From assembly GCA_019236485.1 (NCBI GenBank), contig JAFAIY010000037.1:1-5853 (forward strand): a stretch of 5,853 nucleotides of DNA, given 5' to 3'. Origin of the DNA: Comamonas sp. GTDB lineage: Bacteria; Pseudomonadota; Gammaproteobacteria; Burkholderiales; Burkholderiaceae_C. Below are positions 1 through 5,799 of this stretch, one piece after another (position 1 is the stretch's first letter; every line of letters starts with the position of its first letter). The notes below the pieces were generated by a model that worked only from the letters and a program-made list of their open reading frames with translations, ran no database searches and had not been told where the DNA came from. The position numbers and the translations under genes were made by a program.

Positions 1-1674
1 GCGGTTGGCGTCCAGCGCCATCCAGCGCGCGCAGACATGTTGATCGGGGCGCAGCAGATAGGCCGCGCCATTGGCCATCACGCCGTAGCGGCCGCGGCAG
101 CGGCCCTGGCTGTCGTCGAGCACCAGATCGGCACCCGGCACCGCCGCCGCACTCAGGCTGCTGACGGCGATGATGCGCACGCCAATGCCGCGCGCCCTGA
201 CCTGGTCCACCACCTGGCGCAGCTCGGCCGGTATGGGCTGGCCGTCGCTGAAGTAAAGCAGATCGAAGCCGCCGCCCAGATGGTCGAGCAGATAGCTGTC
301 GGCCGCGAAGCGCACATTGGCGGGCGGCGCGCCATGGGCGGGGCCGGCTTTGAACAGCAGATTGTCGTCGCCCACGCTGTTGAGCGGCGATTGGCCGTAC
401 TCATGCGGGCGCGAGGTACGCCAGTGGTAGAGCGGGCCCACAAAGGGCTGGCTCAGCGACAGGGACAGCACGGCGTCGCGCAGCAGCCTGAAGCCGCGCG
501 TGGGCGGCGCCATGAAACGCGTGCTCTTGCCCGCCTCCTCGACGATCTCGCGGGCCGCGCCCACGCGTTCGCTGCTGTAGCTGTCGAGCAGACTGGGGCT
601 GGCCGCGCCCTTGGCCACCATGGCCAGGCGCCAGCCCAGGCCTTGAGCATCCTGAAAGCCCGTGTTGGCGCCGCGCACGCCGAAGATCGGCAGCATATGC
701 GCGGCGTCGCCCGCAAAGATCACGCGGCCATGCACATAGCTGGGCAGGGTCAGAGCCCGCGCCGAGTAGACCGAGCTCCAGTCCATCTCCCAGGGCGTGC
801 CGCCAAAACCTATCATCTCCAGCTGGGCGTCGATGCGCGCCTTCAGCGACTCGGGCTTGAGCGCGTCCTCGGGGTCTTCGCCCCCAGGCAGCTGGTAGTC
901 CACACGCCAGATGCCATGGGGCTCGCGGTGCATGAGGATGGTGTTGCCGGGGTTCCAGCTCGGGTCGAAGAACGCCAGGCGCTCGGTGGGCAGGGGCAGG
1001 TCGATGCGAATATCGGCGATCACGAAGCGGCCTTCGTAGGACGCACCTTCCATCAGCAGATTCATGGCCGTGCGTATGCCCGAGCGCGCGCCGTCGCAGG
1101 CCACCAGCCAGTCGGCCCGCAGCTCGTAACTGCCTTCGGGAGTGTCGACCTCCACCTGGGTCGTCGCGCCCTCGCCTTCTCCGGTCTGCTCGACCTTGTT
1201 CACGCGATTGCCCCAGCGCAGCTCGATCAGCGGGTTGGCGGCCACGGCATCGACCAGGTATTCCTCTAGATACTGCTGCTGCAGATTGATCATGGGGAAG
1301 AAGCGGTCGTCGTCGGCGCGCGCGTTTTCCATGCGAAACACGCGCTGGCCGCGGTAGATGCTGTTGCCATAGCACCAGGGCAGACCGGTTTCGGTCACAC
1401 GCTGGGCCACGCCCACCTGCTGCAGGATTTCCATGGAGCGGCGCGTGAACACGATGGCGCGGCTGCCTTCTGACACCTGGAGCTCGGATTCGAGTACCAC
1501 ACAGCGCTGGCCGTGGCGCGCGATCTCCAGCGCCGTGGTCAGGCCCACGGGGCCGGTGCCGACGATGACTATCGGGTGCTTTTGCTCGCCCGGATGCTCG
1601 GAGGCCAGCCAGGGCTGGTGAACCCGGTATTGGTAATAGATAGAGCGGCGTGGCTCTGCGTAGGGCTGATGCAT
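1..1674 (-). CDS. FAD-dependent monooxygenase, class A aromatic hydroxylase type (3' end beyond window)
   Basis: The 558 visible codons read without a stop to the left edge. The protein probably inserts one oxygen atom into an aromatic or similar substrate using NAD(P)H and O2 in the cytoplasm. The FAD fingerprints of the MhpA/PheA/PobA-type family are all present: the Rossmann motif GTGPVG at residues 39-44 with acidic E62 at the end of the second strand, the DG motif (CDGARSGIR) around D194-G195, and the GD motif (AGDAAHMLP) around G322-D323. The region after about residue 440 fits the thioredoxin-like C-terminal domain of MhpA-like hydroxylases. Length suggests only a few residues are missing. 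About 33 residues precede the Rossmann strand, a modest N-terminal extension. The ATG at 1674 follows AAGGAGA at about 8 nt, which fixes the start. It lies downstream of the LuxR-type gene on the same strand, so regulation by that protein is plausible. The substrate cannot be named; resemblance to 3-(3-hydroxyphenyl)propionate hydroxylase is at family level only. Confidence 0.9.
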   Translation of the reverse strand, partial: MHQPYAEPRRSIYYQYRVHQPWLASEHPGEQKHPIVIVGTGPVGLTTALEIARHGQRCVVLESELQVSEGSRAIVFTRRSMEILQQVGVAQRVTETGLPWCYGNSIYRGQRVFRMENARADDDRFFPMINLQQQYLEEYLVDAVAANPLIELRWGNRVNKVEQTGEGEGATTQVEVDTPEGSYELRADWLVACDGARSGIRTAMNLLMEGASYEGRFVIADIRIDLPLPTERLAFFDPSWNPGNTILMHREPHGIWRVDYQLPGGEDPEDALKPESLKARIDAQLEMIGFGGTPWEMDWSSVYSARALTLPSYVHGRVIFAGDAAHMLPIFGVRGANTGFQDAQGLGWRLAMVAKGAASPSLLDSYSSERVGAAREIVEEAGKSTRFMAPPTRGFRLLRDAVLSLSLSQPFVGPLYHWRTSRPHEYGQSPLNSVGDDNLLFKAGPAHGAPPANVRFAADSYLLDHLGGGFDLLYFSDGQPIPAELRQVVDQVRARGIGVRIIAVSSLSAAAVPGADLVLDDSQGRCRGRYGVMANGAAYLLRPDQHVCARWMALDANR

Positions 1675-1771
1675 GTATGTGTCTCCTTGGAAGGCGCGAT
1701 CCCGGTGTGACCCGGAGCGCCCAAACCTCTTGCTGGCTTGGAGCACAGTGTAGAAATACCCGCTGCGCCGA

Positions 1772-1804
1772 ATGTCACCAGATGGAGACATAGACCTGAC
1801 ATCT
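1772..1804. promoter_or_regulatory. Possible operator: nested inverted repeats upstream of the monooxygenase
   Basis: Two perfect inverted repeats interleave here. ATGTCA (1772-1777) pairs with TGACAT (1797-1802), and AGATG (1780-1784) pairs with CATCT (1800-1804). A further GACAT copy lies at about 1787-1791. The site is about 100-130 bp upstream of the monooxygenase start and downstream of the LuxR-type gene, a sensible place for an activator or repressor site. I found no convincing -35/-10 pair next to it. The dyads are seen; the operator role is inferred and could be chance. Confidence 0.25.
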
Positions 1805-1813
1805 ATCAATTGC

Positions 1814-1866
1814 GATCGAATCCGCCTCAAGCCCTTTCCTGATCAGCGCCAGCAGCTATCAAAAAC
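1814..1866 (-). repeat. Comamonadaceae-type short intergenic repeat (degenerate copy)
   Basis: On the minus strand this reads TTTTTGATAGCTGCTGGCGC, then CTGATCAGG, then AAAGGGCTTGAGGC and GGATTCGATC. The halves GATAGCTGCTGGCGCT and AGGGCTTGAGGC match, from memory, a short non-coding repeat found many times between genes in Acidovorax, Comamonas, Polaromonas and relatives. This copy holds the 8-bp palindrome CTGATCAG (1839-1846), but its flanking arms pair imperfectly. It begins about 20 bp after the stop of the LuxR-type gene. A weak stem AGCC/GGCT followed by TTGTTTTT at its start could also act as that gene's terminator. No coding potential is visible. Family membership rests on recall, not on a search. 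Confidence 0.45.
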
Positions 1867-1883
1867 AAGAGCCAGGCAGCGGC

Positions 1884-2774
1884 TTACAGCGGGCCATCCA
1901 TGGCTTCGGCAGGCTCCATGAGCAGCGCAAACAGCTCGCGCTGGCCCTGTACGCCCAGCTTGGCGCAGACGCGCTTGATATAGGTGCGCGCGCTGCTCAG
2001 CGTGATTCCCAGGCGCTGGGCGAGCGCATCGGCATCCAGCCCCTGGGCCAGGGCCCGCACCACATCCAGATCCCGTGCGGTCAGTTGCTCGAAGCGCCGT
2101 GCCAGCCGCCCCAGCACCAGGCCCACCAGATCATCCTGCAGCGCCTGGCCCGCATAGTGCAGGCGCATGGCCTGCATGACCAGGGGCGCAAAAGCCTCGA
2201 TCTGCACTATGGCAGCGGCGTCGAAGCGGCCATGTTCCTCGCCCCGGTAGAGGTTGACCGACAGCCAGCGCGCGTTTTCCTGCAGCATCAGCAGCGACAG
2301 CCGCTCGGCGATGCAGGGCAGCTCGTAGCAGACATGGCGGTATTCGGGATGCTGCACATCCTCAGGCGCCTGGCGATGCAGCCAGACGCGCGGCTTGGCA
2401 TGCGGGTCCCGGGCCAGGCGCTCGAGCTCGGCCTGCATCACGCGCTGCGAGCCGTCCAGTGGATAAAAACGCTCGCTATAGTCCTGCGAAATAATGGGCA
2501 GCGCGCCGGTACGCGCCCTGTCGCCCAGGCCCACCACGCGCGGCCGCGCCATGCCCTGGAACGAGAAAATCGTGCATTGCGCCAGCGGCACCTGCCGCCC
2601 CAGCAGATGCAGGATCTGCTCGGCCAGAGCATCGCTGCTGCTGCGCCCCACTTTCTCCAGCAAGACCGTGACATCGGCCAGGGCCACGGACAGCTGCGCC
2701 GCCTGCGCGGCAGCGGGCAGCAGCATCCAGTGCGAACGCTGGGCGGCAGAGGCGGAGAAGGAAGAGGCAGACAT
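1884..2774 (-). CDS. LuxR-family (GerE-type HTH) transcriptional regulator
   Basis: This is a 296-residue cytoplasmic DNA-binding regulator. Residues about 230-287 form a C-terminal LuxR/GerE helix-turn-helix: LTARDLDVVRALAQG, then LAQRLGITLSSARTYIKRV, then AKLGVQGQREL. The usual glutamate after LTxR is aspartate (D235), a mild change. Residues about 25-205 are a predicted sensory region of mixed alpha/beta composition, possibly GAF-like. It has no receiver-domain aspartate pattern and I do not recognise the autoinducer-binding motif of quorum-sensing LuxR proteins, so the ligand is unknown. The ATG at 2774 has no clear Shine-Dalgarno sequence. M17 is an alternative start but has no better one. 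The gene is separated by a terminator from the small gene upstream and followed, after a 209-bp gap, by the co-oriented monooxygenase, its most likely target. No strong promoter was found between 2775 and 2840. Confidence 0.88.
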   Translation of the reverse strand: MSASSFSASAAQRSHWMLLPAAAQAAQLSVALADVTVLLEKVGRSSSDALAEQILHLLGRQVPLAQCTIFSFQGMARPRVVGLGDRARTGALPIISQDYSERFYPLDGSQRVMQAELERLARDPHAKPRVWLHRQAPEDVQHPEYRHVCYELPCIAERLSLLMLQENARWLSVNLYRGEEHGRFDAAAIVQIEAFAPLVMQAMRLHYAGQALQDDLVGLVLGRLARRFEQLTARDLDVVRALAQGLDADALAQRLGITLSSARTYIKRVCAKLGVQGQRELFALLMEPAEAMDGPL

Positions 2775-2839
2775 GCGCTGGAAGAAACAGGCCAGCCGGG
2801 ATTGTCACCGCAAGGCCGGTGCCAGACCCGGCCACGGGC

Positions 2840-2873
2840 AAAAACCGGCAGATCGGGTACAGATCAGCCGGTT
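2840..2873 (-). terminator. Intrinsic terminator of the small 56-residue gene
   Basis: Arms AACCGGC (2843-2849) and GCCGGTT (2867-2873) form a 7-bp stem. An inner GATC/GATC stem (2851-2854 with 2862-2865) continues it across a single mismatch, closing a 7-nt loop. On the minus strand the stem runs directly into five T residues (the A-run at 2840-2844). It lies about 64 nt beyond the stop codon at 2937, so it would end transcription of that gene before the LuxR-type gene. This is the best terminator in the window. Confidence 0.7.
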
Positions 2874-2902
2874 CGGAAATTCAGCGCGGCGAGCACACCA
2901 AG

Positions 2903-2918
2903 GCCTGGGACCCCAGGC
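2903..2918. repeat. Perfect 7-bp inverted repeat between small gene and terminator
   Basis: GCCTGGG (2903-2909) and CCCAGGC (2912-2918) are perfectly complementary with only two bases between them. As RNA this would fold as 6 bp with a 4-nt loop. It lies about 20 nt after the small gene's stop on the minus strand and is not followed by a T-run, so it may protect the 3' end or bind a protein rather than terminate. Its role is unknown. Confidence 0.4.
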
Positions 2919-2936
2919 TCTTACAATCGATAGCGC

Positions 2937-3107
2937 CTACCACTCGCCCACATTGCGGATGCGCTGCAGCAGATCCCATTCGTCCTCGGTGCTGCCGGCC
3001 TGCATCAAGGGTTCGTTCTGCTCCTGAGCCAGCGGTGGCGGGGAAAAGTGCTCACGGCCAAAGGTATGCTCGCTCAAGACCTGTTCTGCGCTGGTATGCA
3101 TGTTCAT
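2937..3107 (-). CDS. Small acidic protein of unknown function (56 aa)
   Basis: The reading frame begins MNMHTSAEQVLSEHTF and ends EDEWDLLQRIRNVGEW, then TAG. I do not recognise the product. It has no cysteine, signal peptide or membrane segment. The middle (about residues 22-36) is rich in Pro, Gln and Glu and probably disordered. The last 17 residues (EDEWDLLQRI...) look like an amphipathic helix, as in small adaptor or regulator proteins. Support for it being real: GAAGGAGG sits 5 nt before the ATG, the strongest ribosome binding site here; a TATGCT box lies just upstream; and a strong intrinsic terminator follows, so it appears to be a self-contained transcription unit. A second ATG two codons in (M3) is possible but spaced less well. 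It is divergent from yigZ. A functional link to any neighbour is not shown. Confidence 0.72.
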   Translation of the reverse strand: MNMHTSAEQVLSEHTFGREHFSPPPLAQEQNEPLMQAGSTEDEWDLLQRIRNVGEW

Positions 3108-3128
3108 GGCTGCCTCCTTCTCGGAAAA

Positions 3129-3157
3129 AGCATACTGCGCCTGCCCCAGCCCGTCTG
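3129..3157 (-). promoter_or_regulatory. Candidate sigma-70 promoter for the small protein
   Basis: On the minus strand TATGCT (3129-3134) fits a -10 box and would start transcription near 3122, giving a leader of about 15 nt that holds the GAAGGAGG site. The hexamer 17 bp upstream, CAGACG (3152-3157), matches the -35 consensus only at the central GAC. A weak or activator-dependent promoter is possible. Confidence 0.3.
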
Positions 3158-3202
3158 TAGGAAAGCGAAACCGCAGCGCGTCTGTCTGGGCTGAACCCTG
3201 GT

Positions 3203-3227
3203 GTCATCCAGTCATCGAACCGTCATC
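3203..3227. repeat. Three GTCATC direct repeats in the divergent promoter region (Pho-box-like)
   Basis: GTCATC occurs at 3203-3208, 3211-3216 and 3222-3227, with start-to-start spacings of 8 and 11 bp. The last two, 11 bp apart, resemble the PhoB box layout of two TGTCA-type half-sites one helical turn apart; by eye 3209-3226 agrees with that consensus at about 13 of 18 positions. They lie between the starts of the small gene (minus) and yigZ (plus), though 50-70 bp from either candidate -10, farther than a classic Pho box. The repeats are seen; the regulator is inferred. Confidence 0.35.
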
Positions 3228-3279
3228 AAAGCGCTGCCCGCAAGCCGCAGGCCTGCTCTCCACACCCCTGCTTTGGGGT

Positions 3280-3285
3280 TATGCT
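3280..3285 (+). promoter_or_regulatory. Candidate -10 box for yigZ, implying a near-leaderless transcript
   Basis: TATGCT at 3280-3285 with a G at the extended -10 position would place the transcription start near 3292, only a few bases before the ATG at 3296. No good -35 is visible (best 17-bp-spaced hexamer TCTCCA). A small hairpin ACCCC/GGGGT (3264-3268 with 3275-3279) lies just upstream. The absence of a Shine-Dalgarno before either possible start agrees with a leaderless message, but the call is weak. Confidence 0.22.
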
Positions 3286-3295
3286 GCCGACCGCC

Positions 3296-3886
3296 ATGCC
3301 CCAGACTCTTCGCACCCCTGCACACAGTGACCTGACCATCAAGAAAAGCCGCTTCATAGGCTGCGTGCAACCCATGACCGACCGCGCCAGCGCCCAGGCC
3401 GTGGTGGAGACCTTGAGGCGCGAGCACCCGGGCGCGGCCCATGTCTGCTGGGCCCTGCTGGCCGGCGGCCAGTCGGCGGCCGTGGACGACGGCGAGCCCA
3501 GCGGCACGGCCGGCCGGCCCATGCTCGATGTGCTGCGCCACCAGGATCTCGAAGGCGTGCTGGCCACCGTGGTGCGCTACTTCGGCGGTGTCAAGCTGGG
3601 CGCCGGCGGGCTGGTGCGCGCCTATACCGACACCGTTGCCCAGGCGCTGCTGCAGGCCGAAAAAGTCGCGATCCAGCGCATGCAGATCCTGCTGTGCACC
3701 GCTCCCTATGCGCTCGAAGGCCTGGTGCGGCGCATGGCCGAGTCGGCCGGGGCCGAGCTGCTGCAGGTGGAGCACGGCAGCTTGGTCAACTTCCGGCTGA
3801 AGCTGCCCGAATCCCAGGCCCAGGCCTTTGTCAGCGCCCTCAATGAAAACGGCCAGGGCCGCATAGGCTGGCTGGACCCCGACTGA
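3296..3886 (+). CDS. yigZ: YigZ/IMPACT-family protein
   Basis: This 196-residue cytoplasmic protein is close in length to E. coli YigZ (204 aa). The N-terminal UPF0029/Impact domain is clear: IKKSRFIGCV at about residues 15-24, the signature DDGEPSGTAGRPM at 64-76, then VVRYFGG at 92-98 and KLGAGGLVRAY at 100-110. Residues about 135-192 match the second, ferredoxin-like DUF1949 domain. The family is related to eukaryotic IMPACT, which modulates Gcn2; the bacterial role is not firmly established, so no reaction is given. The start is uncertain. ATG 3296 gives an N-terminus (MPQTLRTPAHSDLTIKKSRF) like those I recall from relatives. ATG 3281, five codons earlier, is in frame but overlaps a candidate -10 box. 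Neither has a ribosome binding site. The gene is divergent from the small gene, and the next gene starts 203 bp downstream with no clear terminator between. Confidence 0.9.
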   Translation: MPQTLRTPAHSDLTIKKSRFIGCVQPMTDRASAQAVVETLRREHPGAAHVCWALLAGGQSAAVDDGEPSGTAGRPMLDVLRHQDLEGVLATVVRYFGGVKLGAGGLVRAYTDTVAQALLQAEKVAIQRMQILLCTAPYALEGLVRRMAESAGAELLQVEHGSLVNFRLKLPESQAQAFVSALNENGQGRIGWLDPD

Positions 3887-3951
3887 GGCCCAGGCAGCAG
3901 CGCGGCCTGTGCGCACCTGCAGATTCCCTCCAATACCGGCCCCTCCTCGTT

Positions 3952-4080
3952 TATAAAGAGAGGATAGAGACATCCAGGCGAAGCGCCCCGTGTTCGAGCG
4001 GGACGGCACCGACCTGGAGCGAGGGACTGGCCTGGGGACGCCCGAGCGCGCAGCAACGGAGCCCTGGCGTTGATAGAGGG
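3952..4080 (+). promoter_or_regulatory. Non-coding, self-complementary leader region of the diguanylate cyclase gene
   Basis: This stretch has no supported gene. TATAAA at 3952-3957 could be a -10 box, but no good -35 precedes it. Downstream, CCAGGC (3974-3979) can pair with GCCTGG (4030-4035), enclosing a hairpin CCCGT/GCGGG with a GTTCGA loop (3987-4002). GGAT (3962-3965) can pair with ATCC (3972-3975), which would compete with the long-range stem. AGAGGG (4075-4080) serves as ribosome binding site. I looked for c-di-GMP riboswitch (GEMM) core motifs and did not find them. GC-rich DNA often pairs by chance, so a regulatory RNA is only a possibility. Confidence 0.25.
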
Positions 4081-4089
4081 TTGCAGCAT

Positions 4090-5715
4090 ATGTACAACAT
4101 CGCGGAACCGGGCCGTAAATTCGTCCAGCCGACTCAAGGCAGGACCTCATGGTCATTGCGCCTGCCCGAAAGCCAGACCAGGTCCCCGAGCATCCGCGCC
4201 ACCCTGGCCTTGCTGGTGGTGCTGTGCATTCTGCCGATTTCGCTGATGGCCGGACTGCTGCTGGTCAACTATTACAAGCACGAGCAGCACCAGCTTTCGA
4301 TCAGCGTCCTCAATCAGGCGCAAAGCCTGATGCTAGCCGTCGACCGGGAGTTTGCCGCCACCCAGGCCGCGCTGCAGGCGCTGAGCACCTCGCACCGTCT
4401 GGCCACCGGTGATCTGGAGGGCTTCCACAACCGCGCCGAGGAGGTACTGGAGAGCATGCAGGCGGACAGCATCACAGTGGTCGACCAGTCAGGCCAGCTG
4501 CTGCTTTCCACCCATCTTCCCTATGGCACTCCCCTGCCCAAGATTGCGGACAAGACCTATCCGAACCGTATCCTGGAATCCGGCAAGCCCGGGGTCTCGA
4601 ACCTGTTCACGGGCCCCATAGCCAACCGCCCCATCTTCAGCGTCAGCGTTCCGGTGAAAATCGCCAACACCACCACCTATGCGCTCAACGCCACCTTCAC
4701 CTCTCAGCGACTGATGTCCATGCTGCAGGCCCATGGCTTTCCCGATTCGTGGCGGGTGGTCGTCATGGACAGCTCGGGCCATATCGTGGCGCGCTCACGC
4801 GACCTCGACAAATTTCTTGGCAAATCCGTGACCCCGGACCTGATCGAGCATATGCGCCAGTCCAACGACGACAGTTTCGACTCCGTGACACTGGACGGCG
4901 TGTCGGTGCTGACGGCTTTCAGCGCCTCGCCGGTTTCCCACTGGTGCGTCGCCGTGGGCATTCCCAAGGCCGAACTGACGGCCGGGCTGCGCCACACCTT
5001 GCTGCGTCTGGGCTTGGCGACTGCTGCGGCCCTGGGCATAGGCCTGTGGCTGGCCTGGTTTGTCGGCGGACGCGTGGCGCGCTCCATTACCGGTCTGATG
5101 CGGCCGGCCATCGAGCTGGTCTCGGGCGAGAAGCTGGAGATCCCGCCTCTGCACTTCAAGGAAGCCAACGCCATGCGCAGCGCTCTGCTGCAAGCCTCGG
5201 AGCTGCTGCAGCAGTCCAAGCACGATGCCCATCACGACGGACTCACGGGCCTGCCGAATCGCACGCTGTTCCATTACTCCGTGGCCCAGCAGCTGGCACT
5301 ATGCCAGCGCAACAACAAAGAGCTGTGCATTCTCTTCATCGACCTGGATGGCTTCAAGGCCGTGAACGACACCTTCGGTCACGCGACGGGCGACCAGCTG
5401 CTGCGCGAGGTATCGCTGCGTATGACCCAAGCCTGCCGGGAATCGGATATTTCGGCCCGGCTGGGCGGCGACGAGTTTGCCGTGGCCCTGATCCATTCGG
5501 ATCTCGAGCATTCGCGCACCTTTGCCACCCAGCTGGTGGAACTGATCTCGCAGCCCTACGTGCTGGGCGGTTGCCGGGCCGAAGTCTCGGCCAGCATAGG
5601 CATAGCGCATTTCCCGAGCACAGCAACCGATGTGGATACGCTGCTGGCCAAGGCTGACCACGCTATGTACCAGGCCAAATCCGCGGGCAAGCGGCGAGTT
5701 TGCCTGGCGAGCTGA
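4090..5715 (+). CDS. Membrane-anchored diguanylate cyclase with periplasmic sensor and GGDEF domain
   Basis: This 541-residue inner-membrane protein should make c-di-GMP from two GTP in response to a periplasmic signal. TM1 spans about residues 37-60 and TM2 about 305-326. The 240 residues between, with PxxxVSVPV and LDGVSVLTAFSAS segments, fit a double-Cache (dCACHE) sensor. A short HAMP-like linker and helix (about 327-376) lead into the GGDEF domain (377-541). Catalytic features are intact: DGLTGLPNR (383-391), metal ligand D418 in FIDLDGFK, N426 in the NDTFGHATGD motif, and GGDEF at 459-463. RESD at 450-453, five residues before it, is a complete inhibitory I-site, so product inhibition is expected. 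The C-terminal ADHAMYQAKSAGKRRV is standard and no EAL domain follows. ATG 4090 is preferred because AGAGGG lies 9 nt upstream; an in-frame TTG at 4081 abuts that site and is less likely. The sensed ligand is unknown. Confidence 0.93.
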   Translation: MYNIAEPGRKFVQPTQGRTSWSLRLPESQTRSPSIRATLALLVVLCILPISLMAGLLLVNYYKHEQHQLSISVLNQAQSLMLAVDREFAATQAALQALSTSHRLATGDLEGFHNRAEEVLESMQADSITVVDQSGQLLLSTHLPYGTPLPKIADKTYPNRILESGKPGVSNLFTGPIANRPIFSVSVPVKIANTTTYALNATFTSQRLMSMLQAHGFPDSWRVVVMDSSGHIVARSRDLDKFLGKSVTPDLIEHMRQSNDDSFDSVTLDGVSVLTAFSASPVSHWCVAVGIPKAELTAGLRHTLLRLGLATAAALGIGLWLAWFVGGRVARSITGLMRPAIELVSGEKLEIPPLHFKEANAMRSALLQASELLQQSKHDAHHDGLTGLPNRTLFHYSVAQQLALCQRNNKELCILFIDLDGFKAVNDTFGHATGDQLLREVSLRMTQACRESDISARLGGDEFAVALIHSDLEHSRTFATQLVELISQPYVLGGCRAEVSASIGIAHFPSTATDVDTLLAKADHAMYQAKSAGKRRVCLAS

Positions 5716-5755
5716 GCTCCTTGAGGGAAGCTAAGCCCTGGCCCGATTCAAGCCA

Positions 5756-5777
5756 AAGGCCACCCCAGGGTGGCCTT
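5756..5777. terminator. Bidirectional hairpin between convergent genes
   Basis: AAGGCCACC (5756-5764) and GGTGGCCTT (5769-5777) form a perfect 9-bp stem with a 4-nt CCAG loop. It lies 40 nt after the cyclase stop and 22 nt beyond the stop of the convergent minus-strand gene. Neither side has a strong T-run, so termination may be inefficient or rely on the stem as a 3' barrier, but its position suits a shared terminator. Confidence 0.6.
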
Positions 5778-5799
5778 CAGACTAGAGCAGTGAGCCCGC

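Noticed and set aside
37..1269. A 410-codon plus-strand open frame opposite the monooxygenase gene
   Set aside because: It is antisense to a clearly recognised FAD monooxygenase. Its translation is Ala/Arg/His/Gln-rich low-complexity sequence with no motif, typical of mirror frames in GC-rich DNA.
401..1375. A 324-codon minus-strand frame within the monooxygenase gene
   Set aside because: It is another frame of the same strand as the real gene and is extremely Arg/Ala/Gly-rich. The FAD motifs occur only in the other frame.
2085..2933. A 282-codon plus-strand frame opposite the LuxR-type gene
   Set aside because: It is antisense to the HTH gene, has no ribosome binding site or recognisable domain, and runs through the minus-strand terminator.
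3140..3150. Sigma-54 promoter upstream of the small gene
   Set aside because: GG and GC doublets are present in CTGGGGCAGGCGCAGTATGC, but no pair has the required 10-bp spacing.
3886..3908. Possible yigZ terminator from AGGCC (3886-3890) and GGCCT (3904-3908)
   Set aside because: The stem is only 5 bp with a 13-nt loop and no T-run follows.
3954..3984. FliA (sigma-28) promoter starting at TAAA near 3954
   Set aside because: No GCCGATAA-like -10 occurs at the required distance; the nearest similar sequence is about 4 bp too far.
3958..4080. A c-di-GMP-I (GEMM) riboswitch upstream of the cyclase
   Set aside because: The conserved GEMM core stretches and tetraloop-receptor layout are not found. 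Only generic GC-rich pairing is visible.
3212..4156. A 314-codon minus-strand frame covering yigZ and the 3887-4089 gap
   Set aside because: Most of it is antisense to the YigZ signature motifs. The part in the gap has no start signal and a composition like chance GC-rich sequence.
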